Below the pieces are notes generated by a model. The model was not told the origin of the DNA. It saw only the letters and a program-made list of their open reading frames with translations, and made no database searches. DNA of 64,000 nt, taken from NCBI RefSeq assembly GCF_900114605.1, contig NZ_FOTP01000009.1:173472-237471 (forward strand), in the 5' to 3' direction. A program made the translations under genes and the position numbers. This DNA is from Bradyrhizobium sp. NFR13. GTDB lineage: Bacteria > Pseudomonadota > Alphaproteobacteria > Rhizobiales > Xanthobacteraceae. Shown here piece by piece: positions 39,854-49,500 of the stretch (positions within the stretch are counted from its first letter, which is position 1; each line of letters opens with the position of its first letter).

Positions 39854-42319
39854 TCAGACGCGTTCCACGAAACTGTCGACGACCTTCTTCTCACCGGCCT
39901 TCTCGAAGACGATGGTGAGCTTGTTGCCGTCGATCTTGGTCACATTGCCGTAGCCGAACTTCTGGTGGAAGACGCGATCCTGCAGCGTGAAGTCGGACTC
40001 CGTGCCGGTGGACTTCGCGATCAACTCGCCCTCGATAGTCATCGGCCGCTTGTTTCGCGATGAAGAAGAGCCGCCGAAAGGCGACTGGCCTTCGCTGAAG
40101 CCGCTGCCGCCCTGTCCGCCGCGCGAGCGGTTGGCCTGCGCGCGCTGCCAGCCCGGTGTCGAATAGCTCGATCCGAACGATTCCACGTTGTCGAAGCGTG
40201 ATGCGCCGTAGCCGCCTGCGCCGCCCCAGCCCGAACCGCCCTTTGATTCCGTGATCTCGACATTGGCCGCCGGCAATTCATCGAGGAAACGCGACGGCAT
40301 CGTCGTGTTCCAGGTGCCGTGAATGCGCCGGTTGGTTGCGAAATAGAGCTTGGCGCGGCGGCGTGCGCGGGTGATGCCGACATGGGCGAGGCGACGCTCT
40401 TCCTCGAGCCCGGCGCGGCCCTGATCGTCGAGTGCCCGCTGATGCGGGAACAGGCCTTCTTCCCAGCCCGGTAGAAAGACGTTGTCGAATTCAAGCCCCT
40501 TGGCCGAATGCAGCGTCATCACCGACACGGCATCCTCGTCTGCACCGCCCTCGCGGTCCATCACCAGCGAGATGTGTTCGAGGAATCCCTGCAGGTTCTC
40601 GAACTCCTCCATCGAGCGCACCAGTTCCTTGAGGTTCTCAAGGCGGCCGGCAGCATCGGCGGAGCGATCCTTCTGCCACATGTCGGTGTAGCCACTCTCG
40701 TCGAGCACGACTTCGGCGAGTTCGGTATGCGGCATCACTTCGCTTTGCTTGCGCCAGCGTTCGAAGCTCATCATCAGGTCGCGCAGGCTGCCACGCGCCT
40801 TCGGCTTCATCTCGTCGGTCTCGACGACCTGACGGGCAGCCTCAGAGAGCGGAATGCGGCGACGACGTGCGTGATCGTGCAGCATCTGCACGGTGGCATC
40901 GCCGAGGCCGCGCTTGGGCACATTGACGATGCGCTCGAAGGCGAGATCGTCGGCGGGTGAGTTGATCACCCGAAGATAGGCCAGTGCGTCGCGGATTTCC
41001 GCGCGCTCATAGAAGCGCGGGCCGCCGATGACCCGATAGGGCAGGCCGAGCGTGACGAAGCGGTCTTCAAACTCGCGCATCTGGAACGAGGCGCGCACCA
41101 AAATGGCGATGTCGTTGAGCTTGTTGCCCTCGCGCTGCAGCTGTTCGATCTCTTCGCCGATGGCGCGCGCTTCTTCTTCGGAATCCCACGAACCGGTGAC
41201 GGTGACCTTCTCGCCATCGACGTCCTCGGTGCGTAGCGTCTTGCCGAGGCGGCCTTCGTTATGCGCAATCAGATGCGAGGCGGCGGCGAGGATGTGGCCT
41301 GTCGAGCGGTAGTTGCGCTCCAGCCGGACGACCTTGGCGCCGGGAAAATCATGTTCGAAGCGAAGGATGTTGTCGACCTCGGCACCGCGCCAGCCATAGA
41401 TCGACTGATCGTCGTCGCCGACGCAGCAGATGTTCTTGAGCGGTGCGGTCGGTTTGTTGTCTGCTGATGGCGCGTCCGCTTCCGGCAGCACACGCTGCCC
41501 CGGCGCCTGCGACAGCAGCCGCAGCCACAGATACTGCGCGACGTTGGTGTCCTGATATTCGTCGACGAGGATATATTTGAAGCGCTGCTGATACTGTTTC
41601 AGCACGTCCGGATGCTCGCGGAACAGCCGGATACATTCCAGCAGGAGGTCGCCGAAATCCGCGGCGTTGAGGGTCTTCAACCGATCCTGATAGGCGGCAT
41701 AGAGCTTGCCGCCCTTGCCATTGCCGAACACGGCGGCTTCGCCTGACGGCACCTGCGATGGCGTCAGTCCGCGGTTCTTCCAGCCGTCGATCAGGTTGGC
41801 CAGCATCCGCGCCGGCCAGCGCTTGTCGTCGATATTGTCAGCCTGCAGGAGCTGCTTCAGCAGTCTGATCTGGTCATCGGTGTCGAGCACCGTGAAGTTG
41901 GATTTCAGCTGCACCAGTTCGGCATGGGTGCGCAGGATGCGGCCACCGATCGAGTGGAAGGTGCCGAGCCACGGCATGCCTTCAACCGCTTGGCCGAGCA
42001 TGATGCCGAGCCGGTGCTTCATCTCGCGCGCGGCCTTGTTGGTGAAGGTCACCGACAGGATTTCGGCGGGCCGCGCACGGCCCATGCTGAGGATGTGGGC
42101 GATCCGCGAGGTCAGAACCTTGGTCTTGCCGGTGCCGGCACCCGCGAGCACGAGGACAGGGCCGTCGAGCGTCTCGACGGCGTCGCGCTGCTCCGGATTG
42201 AGCCCGCTCAGATACTGTGCCGCTGGCGCCGCAGCAGCGCGCGCACGCGCACCAATGCCGCCCGCCACCGGTTGGTAGGCAGGGAGATCGTTGGTGGGCA
42301 TTTTGCGTGCGTCATTCAT
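39854..42319 (-). CDS. uvrD: ATP-dependent DNA helicase, UvrD/PcrA family
   Basis: Superfamily 1A 3'-5' helicase for mismatch and excision repair. The 821-residue protein has motif I (LVLAGAGTGKTKVLTSRI), Ia (VTFTNKAAREMKHRL), II (ILVDEYQDTN), III (CVGDDDQSIYGWRGAE), IV (VVRLERNYRSTGHILA), V (VSVMTLHSAKGLEFDNVFLP) and VI (EEERRLAHVGITRARRRAKL). A glycine/serine-rich linker leads to a C-terminal Tudor-like domain (VFHQKFGYGNVTKIDGN) as in PcrA/UvrD that contacts RNA polymerase. ATG 42319 or ATG 42301 are possible starts. HicB follows directly. Confidence 0.95.
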   Translation of the reverse strand: MNDARKMPTNDLPAYQPVAGGIGARARAAAAPAAQYLSGLNPEQRDAVETLDGPVLVLAGAGTGKTKVLTSRIAHILSMGRARPAEILSVTFTNKAAREMKHRLGIMLGQAVEGMPWLGTFHSIGGRILRTHAELVQLKSNFTVLDTDDQIRLLKQLLQADNIDDKRWPARMLANLIDGWKNRGLTPSQVPSGEAAVFGNGKGGKLYAAYQDRLKTLNAADFGDLLLECIRLFREHPDVLKQYQQRFKYILVDEYQDTNVAQYLWLRLLSQAPGQRVLPEADAPSADNKPTAPLKNICCVGDDDQSIYGWRGAEVDNILRFEHDFPGAKVVRLERNYRSTGHILAAASHLIAHNEGRLGKTLRTEDVDGEKVTVTGSWDSEEEARAIGEEIEQLQREGNKLNDIAILVRASFQMREFEDRFVTLGLPYRVIGGPRFYERAEIRDALAYLRVINSPADDLAFERIVNVPKRGLGDATVQMLHDHARRRRIPLSEAARQVVETDEMKPKARGSLRDLMMSFERWRKQSEVMPHTELAEVVLDESGYTDMWQKDRSADAAGRLENLKELVRSMEEFENLQGFLEHISLVMDREGGADEDAVSVMTLHSAKGLEFDNVFLPGWEEGLFPHQRALDDQGRAGLEEERRLAHVGITRARRRAKLYFATNRRIHGTWNTTMPSRFLDELPAANVEITESKGGSGWGGAGGYGASRFDNVESFGSSYSTPGWQRAQANRSRGGQGGSGFSEGQSPFGGSSSSRNKRPMTIEGELIAKSTGTESDFTLQDRVFHQKFGYGNVTKIDGNKLTIVFEKAGEKKVVDSFVERV

Positions 42320-42590
42320 GCGAATCGTATTCCGCCCACGTTGGCACCGTGGGGCCTTAAAGGGGAGCCTTCTTAGCAGGATAGGAGGGCATATAGGAGC
42401 GAGAGGCTTCTGGCGACAGACTTATCCCCGCATGCGGCTCATCTGACGCCCGTTGGCACGCAGGAGCGCTCTCGTTTCAGTGATGTTGGCTGGTACGTGG
42501 GTCGGGAACTTTCGTTTTCGCTCCGGCTTGTTTCAGCATCAAGCGCGACGGCGAATGCCGCGTCAAACACCAAAAACTGAGGTTTGTGCC

Positions 42591-42764
42591 ATGTTCAGCT
42601 GGGTTGTTACCTTCCTCGTTATCGCTCTTATTGCCGGCGTTCTCGGCTTCGGCGGTATCGCCGGCGCCTCCATCGAAATCGCCAAGGCGATCTTCTTCAT
42701 CGCCCTCGTCCTGTTCCTGATTTCGGCCGTTGTGGGCCTCGTCCGCGGCCGCACGCGCGTCTGA
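42591..42764 (+). CDS. DUF1328 small membrane protein (YtjA-like)
   Basis: A 57-residue protein with two hydrophobic segments ([19 protein letters not shown] and [18 protein letters not shown]) separated by [12 protein letters not shown], the hallmark of DUF1328. It ends with a short arginine-rich cytoplasmic tail. ATG 42591 is the conserved start; the in-frame extension to 42453 is not. Members are found in many proteobacteria and their role is unknown. Its stop is only three bases from that of the convergent thioesterase gene, leaving no room for a terminator. Confidence 0.9.
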   Translation: MFSWVVTFLVIALIAGVLGFGGIAGASIEIAKAIFFIALVLFLISAVVGLVRGRTRV

Positions 42765-42767
42765 CGG

Positions 42768-43274
42768 TTATTTCTTCGAGGGCATCCCGATCGATCGGCC
42801 GATGCCCTCGGGGCGATCTACGGATCGGTGCGCATTGGCCAGCGCCTGCACGCGGGCGCTGATATCAGGCGGAAACGGCGCAACCTTCCGGGCCGTCATG
42901 TCCATGTGGAGCGTCATGTTTTCCGACGTCGCCGACAGCCATCCCTCGGTGGCGTGGCGCAACTCCTTGAAGGTGTGAATGCGCTTGTCGTCCGCAGCGA
43001 CAACCAGGATCGACACCTGCGCGGGATCACCGAGATGGATTTCCCTGACATAGCGAACATGGCATTCGGCCGTGAAGGTCGAGTTGTTGCGCGCCCTCAT
43101 ATATTCGGGACCGATCCCGATCTTGAGCCAAAGGTCGTCGATCGCCCGGTCGAACAGCACGTTGTAATAGGCCATGTTGAGATGGCCATTATAGTCGATC
43201 CATTGCGGTTCGATCTGCATGACATGCGCCCGGAAAGGGACGGGTTGCAGCAGATCGTCGGTTGGCTCAGTCAT
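42768..43274 (-). CDS. Hot-dog fold acyl-CoA thioesterase-like protein
   Basis: A 168-residue protein with the 4HBT-type motif IDYNGHLNMAYYNVLFDRA, in which the aspartate/asparagine-glycine-histidine segment forms the active site, followed by CHVRYVREIHLGDP and VQALANAHRS. It resembles thioesterases acting on short or betainyl-CoA thioesters, but the substrate cannot be assigned. The AGGA ribosome site upstream of ATG 43274 rules out the longer frame to 43967, which runs antisense over the next gene. Confidence 0.82.
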   Translation of the reverse strand: MTEPTDDLLQPVPFRAHVMQIEPQWIDYNGHLNMAYYNVLFDRAIDDLWLKIGIGPEYMRARNNSTFTAECHVRYVREIHLGDPAQVSILVVAADDKRIHTFKELRHATEGWLSATSENMTLHMDMTARKVAPFPPDISARVQALANAHRSVDRPEGIGRSIGMPSKK

Positions 43275-43355
43275 CGGTAATTCCTGTCCCGCTCTCACGT
43301 CTCTTGACCCGTTATACAACCTTTGCCACGGTCCCGCCGCGTCGGAGGGACTACT

Positions 43356-44771
43356 GTGGCTAGCATTGCGAACAATTTGAAACGACCGGAGCCGAAGGCC
43401 TTGGCCACGACGCTTGAAGCGCTGACGGCGCGTTTTGGCAATCGACTGGTGACGTCGCAGGCGGTTCGCGAGCAGCATGGCCATACCACGACATGGCTTG
43501 CCAACCAGCCGCCGGATGGCGTCGTGTTCGCGCAGGAGACCGCGGATATCCAGGACGTGGTCCGGATTTGTGCAGCGAACAGAGTTCCGGTGATCGCATT
43601 CGGCACCGGCACGTCGCTGGAAGGTCAGGTCAATGCGCCGGCAGGCGGCATTTGCATCGACATGCGCGACATGAACCAGATTCTGGAAGTGCACAGCGAA
43701 GACCTCGACTGCGTGATTCAGCCCGGCGTTACGCGCAAGGCGCTCAACGAAAATCTGCGCGATCAAGGCCTGTTCTTCCCGATCGATCCCGGTGCCGATG
43801 CGTCGCTTGGCGGCATGGCGTCGACGCGCGCCTCCGGCACTAACGCGGTGCGTTACGGGACGATGCGCGACAATGTGCTCGCGCTCAAGGTCGTGCGCGC
43901 CGATGGTGAGATCATCAAGACGGGCACCCGCGCGAAGAAATCTTCGGCCGGCTATGACCTGACGCATCTGTTTGTCGGCGCCGAGGGCACGCTGGGCATC
44001 ATCAGCGAGCTGACCATCAAGCTGCGTGGCATTCCTGAAACCATGGCTGCCGCGTCATGTTCGTTCGCCACGGTGGCAGGTGCCTGTCAGGCGACGATTC
44101 TCGCGATTCAGACCGGCATTCCCGTTGCTCGGATCGAGCTGCTGAACGAGGCGCAGGTTCGTGCCTGTAATTCCTATTCCAAGCTGACGCTGCCGGAAAC
44201 GCCGCTGCTGCTGCTGGAATTCCATGGCAGCGAGGCCGAAGTGGCCGAGCAGTCGCGAAATTTTCACGAGATCGCACTGGAATGTGGCGGTGGCGATTTC
44301 TCATGGACGACGAAGCCGGAGGATCGCACTAGGCTCTGGCAGGCCCGTCACGATGCCTATTGGTCGGTGAAGAGCATGCGACCGGGCTCCGATGTCGCGG
44401 CCACCGACGTTTGCGTGCCGATTTCCAAACTCGCGGAATGTGTCGCTGCGACGGAAGAGGATCTCGCGCGGCTCGGCCTGTTGGCGCCCATCGTCGGCCA
44501 CGTCGGCGATGGCAACTTTCATTGCTCGATGGTGTGCGATCGCAACGATGCCAATGAGGTCGCCCGCGCGGAGGACTTCATGCATCGCCTCGCTCAACGG
44601 GCGCAGGCGATGGGGGGCACCTGCACAGGTGAACATGGCATCGGGCAAGGCAAGCAAAAGTATATGCAGGCCGAACTGGGCAGTGAGGCGCTCGACGCCA
44701 TGCGGGCGCTCAAGAAGGCGCTCGATCCTGACAATATCTTCAATCCCGGGAAAATCCTGCCGCCGGCGTGA
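43356..44771 (+). CDS. FAD-linked D-lactate dehydrogenase-like oxidoreductase (LDHD/GlcD family)
   Basis: A 471-residue flavoprotein with a PCMH-type FAD domain (PVIAFGTGTSLEGQVNAP, then FFPIDPGADASLGGMASTRA and GYDLTHLFVGAEGTLGII) and the C-terminal FAD-oxidase C domain with VGHVGDGNFHCSM and GTCTGEHGIGQGKQKYM, both typical of D-lactate dehydrogenase (cytochrome). The GTG at 43356 follows GGAGGG at 43344 and is preferred over an upstream TTG. It probably oxidises D-lactate or a related 2-hydroxy acid. An MFS gene of the monocarboxylate-carrier-like type follows 194 bases later, which would fit uptake plus oxidation. Confidence 0.88.
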   Translation: MASIANNLKRPEPKALATTLEALTARFGNRLVTSQAVREQHGHTTTWLANQPPDGVVFAQETADIQDVVRICAANRVPVIAFGTGTSLEGQVNAPAGGICIDMRDMNQILEVHSEDLDCVIQPGVTRKALNENLRDQGLFFPIDPGADASLGGMASTRASGTNAVRYGTMRDNVLALKVVRADGEIIKTGTRAKKSSAGYDLTHLFVGAEGTLGIISELTIKLRGIPETMAAASCSFATVAGACQATILAIQTGIPVARIELLNEAQVRACNSYSKLTLPETPLLLLEFHGSEAEVAEQSRNFHEIALECGGGDFSWTTKPEDRTRLWQARHDAYWSVKSMRPGSDVAATDVCVPISKLAECVAATEEDLARLGLLAPIVGHVGDGNFHCSMVCDRNDANEVARAEDFMHRLAQRAQAMGGTCTGEHGIGQGKQKYMQAELGSEALDAMRALKKALDPDNIFNPGKILPPA

Positions 44772-44867
44772 CGCCAGATTGCCGCGTCCGGTCAGGCCGA
44801 ATGCGGACGGGAAAATTCGGCAGCAGCGGCGATGCTTAACTATTCTTAAAAAGTTTAAAGTTGTAGA

Positions 44868-44873
44868 TATAAT
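44868..44873 (+). promoter_or_regulatory. Possible -10 element upstream of the MFS gene
   Basis: TATAAT sits within an AT-rich island (44835-44890) unlike the surrounding DNA. The sequence 17 bases upstream (CTTAAA) is a poor -35 match, so this is a candidate only. It lies about 95 bases before ATG 44966. Confidence 0.35.
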
Positions 44874-44965
44874 TATATACCAGCATGGATTGCGCTTTTC
44901 GATTACGGAAGGTGCAATCAAAAAGCTTTGACGCAGAATGCGTCCAATAAAAAAGGCATCATCCG

Positions 44966-46282
44966 ATGCGGCTACCGTTTTTCTATGGTTGGGTCATCGT
45001 CGCCGTCACGTTCGTTTCCATGGCCATCGGGGTCAATGCGCGGACATCGTTCTCGCTGTTCTTCCCGCCAATTCTCCAGGAATTCGGCTGGGACCGTGGC
45101 GTCACCGCCGGTGCCTTTTCATTCGGCTTCCTGATTTCCGCGATCATGAGCCCGCTGATGGGCAGACTGATGGACCGCGGCGGCCCGCGAGCCGTCATGG
45201 AACTTGGCACCGTACTGATGGCTGCTGGCCTGTTGCTGGCACCGCTGACGACGCAGCCATGGCATTTGTACATGACCATCGGCGTTCTGGTCGGCGCAGG
45301 CAGCGTCTGCCTTGGCTATTCCGGACAATCGCTGTTTCTGCCGAACTGGTTCAGCCGCAAGCGCGGCCTCGCGGTCGGCCTCGCATTCGCCGGCGTCGGC
45401 ATCGGTTCCGTAACGGTGCTGCCCTGGGTGCAGGTGATGATCGAGCAGACCGGCTGGCGCACCGCCTGCACCGCCGTGGGGCTCCTGGTGCTGGTTGTAC
45501 TGGTGCCGATCAACCTGCTGCTGCGCAAGCGCCCGCAGGATATGGGGCTGCTGCCGGATGGCGATCCGGCACCGACGTCGTCGACGAAGCATATATCCAA
45601 TGTGGTCGACCCGGTCTGGGCCAGTATCGATTGGACGCTGGCGCGCGCCGTGCGCACGACGCGGTTCTGGTGGCTCGCACTCGGCCTGTTCGGCGGGCTG
45701 TATGCCTGGTACGCGGTTCAGGTCCATCAAACCAAGTATCTGCTCGACATCGGCTTCACGCCGGGTGTCGCCGCCTGGGCGCTCGGTATGGTCAGTCTGT
45801 TCGGTGTGCCCGGCCAGATATTTCTGGGCCATTTGTCCGATCGCATCGGCCGCGAATGGATCTGGACCGTCAGCGGTGTCGGTTTCGCAATCTGCTTTGC
45901 GTCCCTGATTGCGCTGGAGTCCGTGCCGAGTCTGGCGCTCGTCTATGTCATGGTGATCTCGCAGGGCCTGCTGGGCTATGGCGTGACGTCCATCATGGGC
46001 GCAGTGGTTTCCGAGATTTTCCAGGGCGAGCATTTCGGCAGCATTTTCGGCACGCTCATGCTGGCCGCGTTGGCCGGTGGCGCCGCCGGTCCCTTGGTGA
46101 CGGGTGTCCTGCACGACCACTTTGGCACCTATACGCCAGCATTTGCTCTTGGAATCGCAGTCAGCTTCCTCGCGACCTTCGCGGTCTGGATGGCGTCGCC
46201 GGGCAAGGTAAGGGCGGTGGCCGGACGTTTGCACCGCGCCCATGGCGCCGCAAAACCGCTGGAGCAGGGTGCTTCGACTTGA
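44966..46282 (+). CDS. MFS transporter, monocarboxylate/oxalate-type
   Basis: A 438-residue inner-membrane transporter with about 12 hydrophobic segments. The N-terminus MRLPFFYGWVIVAVTFVSMA and the loop GRLMDRGGPRAVME match the group of MFS proteins related to oxalate/formate and monocarboxylate carriers; WFSRKRGLAVGLAFAGVGIG and GHLSDRIGREWIWT are further landmarks. It follows a D-lactate-dehydrogenase-like gene on the same strand, so a hydroxy-acid or monocarboxylate substrate is a reasonable guess. No regulator is adjacent. Confidence 0.88.
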   Translation: MRLPFFYGWVIVAVTFVSMAIGVNARTSFSLFFPPILQEFGWDRGVTAGAFSFGFLISAIMSPLMGRLMDRGGPRAVMELGTVLMAAGLLLAPLTTQPWHLYMTIGVLVGAGSVCLGYSGQSLFLPNWFSRKRGLAVGLAFAGVGIGSVTVLPWVQVMIEQTGWRTACTAVGLLVLVVLVPINLLLRKRPQDMGLLPDGDPAPTSSTKHISNVVDPVWASIDWTLARAVRTTRFWWLALGLFGGLYAWYAVQVHQTKYLLDIGFTPGVAAWALGMVSLFGVPGQIFLGHLSDRIGREWIWTVSGVGFAICFASLIALESVPSLALVYVMVISQGLLGYGVTSIMGAVVSEIFQGEHFGSIFGTLMLAALAGGAAGPLVTGVLHDHFGTYTPAFALGIAVSFLATFAVWMASPGKVRAVAGRLHRAHGAAKPLEQGAST

Positions 46283-46507
46283 TCGAAGCCGGGCGATTTG
46301 CCGCAAGCGGATGGCGAGGGATGGCTGATCTGGCCATGTATTGCGTGCTGTGACTTCGCCACAGTTGGTTCTATAAATAGATGCGTTCCCGCGTATTTCT
46401 GCGTGGCCCTGCAACGTCTGTAAGGCGTATTGCCCAGTGACGTGCTGCAATGCACTTTGCCTGGCAGGCAGGCGGACATTCTGCCGGAGCGCTTGAGGGG
46501 AGATTCG

Positions 46508-49500
46508 GTGCAGACGACACTGCTCGGCCTGGCAATTGCATTTATCCTGGCGCTGGTTGCTGCTCTGGTCGGGCCCTATTTCGTCGACTGGAATCAGTTC
46601 CGCCCGCAATTCGAGGCTGAAGCCACGCGCGTGGTCGGTGCGCCCGTTCGCGTCAGCGGCGGGCTGGAGGCGCGGCTGCTGCCGGCGCCGTCGCTACGGC
46701 TACAGTCGATCACAGTGGGAAGTCCCAACGATCTCGGCAGGATCCGTGCAGACAATCTCGATGTGGAATTCAGCCTCAGTTCGTTGATGCGCGGCGAATG
46801 GCGCGCGACAGAACTCACCATCGGCGGCGCTGCGATCGATCTCGGCCTCAATGCGCAGGGGCGTATCGAACTTCCGGCTTCCACAGGGCCATTCAATCTT
46901 GGCGCGCTGGCGATAGACCGGTTGAACTTCACCGGTCGTGCTGTACTCCATGACGCTGCGAGCAAGAGCACGCTCGAACTCTACGACATCGCCTTCAGCG
47001 GCGATGTTCGTTCATTGGCGGCCGGCGCCATGCGCGGTGATGGCAATTTCCTGTTGTCGGGCGCGCGCTATCCGTTCCGTTTGTCCTCCGGGCCGACCGG
47101 CGACGGCAACGGCACACGCGTTCGTTTCACTGTCGACCCCGGCGAGAAGCCCTTGTCCGTCGATCTCGATGGCGTGCTCAACTTCGACAATCGCACACCA
47201 CGCTTCGATGGCGCACTGACTCTCGCAAGCCCGGCCGGCCTGAAGGCGAATGGCGCGGGCGATCAACTGCCGACGCCGTGGCGCGTCTTCGCCAAGGTCA
47301 AGGCCGATCCGGCAGCTGCGCATATGGAAGCGCTCGAAGCCAGTTATGGCGCGGAAGAGACTGCTTTCAGGTTCGCTGGTCTTGCTGACATGCGCTTTGG
47401 CACATCGCCACTGCTGCATGCGGTGCTGTCGGCCAAGCAGCTCGATGCCGATCGCCTGCTCTCCAGGGATCAAGCGACCAACGATGCCGCGACACCGTTG
47501 CCGGTGCTACGCAGGCTGCTGGCGAGCATTCCGTCTGCGCCTTTGGCGACACAGATCGAGATCGGCGTAGAGCAGATCATGCTCGGCGGAAAGCCTGCGC
47601 AGAATATCGGTGCGGATCTGCGCGGTGATCCAGCGACATGGACGATCGATCGTCTTGAGTTTCGTGCGCCAGGCGCGACCCGCGTCACGTTGAGCGGCGG
47701 CGCAGCACAGCCAGGTGCATCAGGTGGCTTCAAGGGGGCCATCGCGGTCGAGTCGTCCGATCCGGATACGCTTGCTGCATGGCTCAAGGGCCGAACAGAC
47801 GTCGGCTTGCGCAATCAGAAGCCGCTACGCATTCGTGGCAATATCACTTCGGTGTCCAATCGCTTGGCCATCGAGGCACTGAAGGCGGAGATCGACGGGG
47901 GTACGATCGAAGGTCGTGCTGCATATTCGTATTCCTCGGCTGCTGGCGGCTCGCGCTTCGATGCCGACCTGAAGGCCGACCGGCTCGATCTCGACGCAGC
48001 GGTGGCTTTGATCCGATCGCTTAGCGAGCCGCAGGCCGAGTGGCCAGATGCAGGGCAGGTGTCACTCGATATCGGCCGTGCTGTGTCAGCCGGGCAGGAG
48101 ATGCGCCCGTTCGTGGCGCAACTGGCCTACAGCCCAAAGACGATCTCGGTCGATCGCTTCAAAGTCGGTGAAGCCACCGGCCTGATGCTCGACGGCCGCG
48201 CGTCGTTCGATCGCATGGAAGCCACGGGCGGACTGACACTCAACGCCACGTCCGCATCGATGAGTCAGATCAGCAACTTGCTCACGCCGCTGGCGCCGTC
48301 TGTTGCGGCGAGGCTCAGCGCCATGATCGCGACGCCCGGCGCGGTTCGAGTCAAACTGTCGCTCGATCTGGCAAAGGATCAACAACGCGCCGATCGCACA
48401 AATGCGCGCGCCGTATTCGATATCGATGCGGCGCAGGTGAAGGGGACGACGACGTTGACCGCATCTGCTCCCCTAGCGGCGATGCGTGGCGTCGACCTCA
48501 ATGAGCTGTCGCGCAGCGATGTGACACTCGAGTCTAAATTGGTCGGGCAGGGCGGGCAACTTCTCGCATTGTTGGGCCTGAGTAACGTGATCGCCGCAAG
48601 CGACGCCGTTGTGAATTTCGAAGGATCGGCAAAAGGACAATGGCGCGCACCGCTGCGCGTCACGGCAAAACTGTCCGGGGCGGATGTCGATGCCGATGTT
48701 CAGGGTAGTGCGGAGCCTTGGGCGGGATCACCGAAAGCATCGCTCACGCTTGCGATACGTCGCGCCAATCTGGCGCCGCTGGTCGCTCTCAAGCCATCAG
48801 ATGCGGCTGCGCAGAATGTCAGCCTGTCATCGCGGCTCACATTGAACGGCGACAAAGTTACGTTGGAAGATATCGACAGCACGCTGGCTGGTTCACGCGT
48901 GCGCGGCCGTATTGCCCTGACGCTTGGGGCCGAGAAGGCCGTCGATGGTCAGATCGGCATAGATGCGATCGAACTCGGGCCGGCCTTCGGCCTTGCTATA
49001 GGCACCAGAGGCCGCGACGCCACGGATCCGCTCGGACGTGGCGTGCTGCAGGGATGGCGCGGGCAGTTGGCCTTTCAGGCGCTGCGCGGGACATTGCCCG
49101 GCGGCATTGAATTGCGCCCCGTCAGTGGCACTGTGAAGAGTGATGGCCAGGCCCTGACGATCGATACGATCAAGGGGACAGTCGGCGGCAGCGAGATCAC
49201 GGCTGATGTCGATCTCAAGCCGTCGATCACCGGATATGCGCTTGGCGCTCGCGTGCAATTCTCCGGGATCGACGGCGCTGACTTGCGCTATCGTTCCCTG
49301 ACAATGCCCGCAGGCAAAACGTCGCTGCGGATGACGCTGGCCAGTCAGGGGCGCAGTGCCTCGGCTCTGGAAGGCGCATTGTCCGGCAGTGGATTGCTGA
49401 CGATCGGCGGGGCGCGCATCAATGGCCTCGACCCACGTGCCTTCGACATTGCCATTCGCGCCAGCGATTCCGGGCAGGCCACGAATGACGCCAAGTTGCG

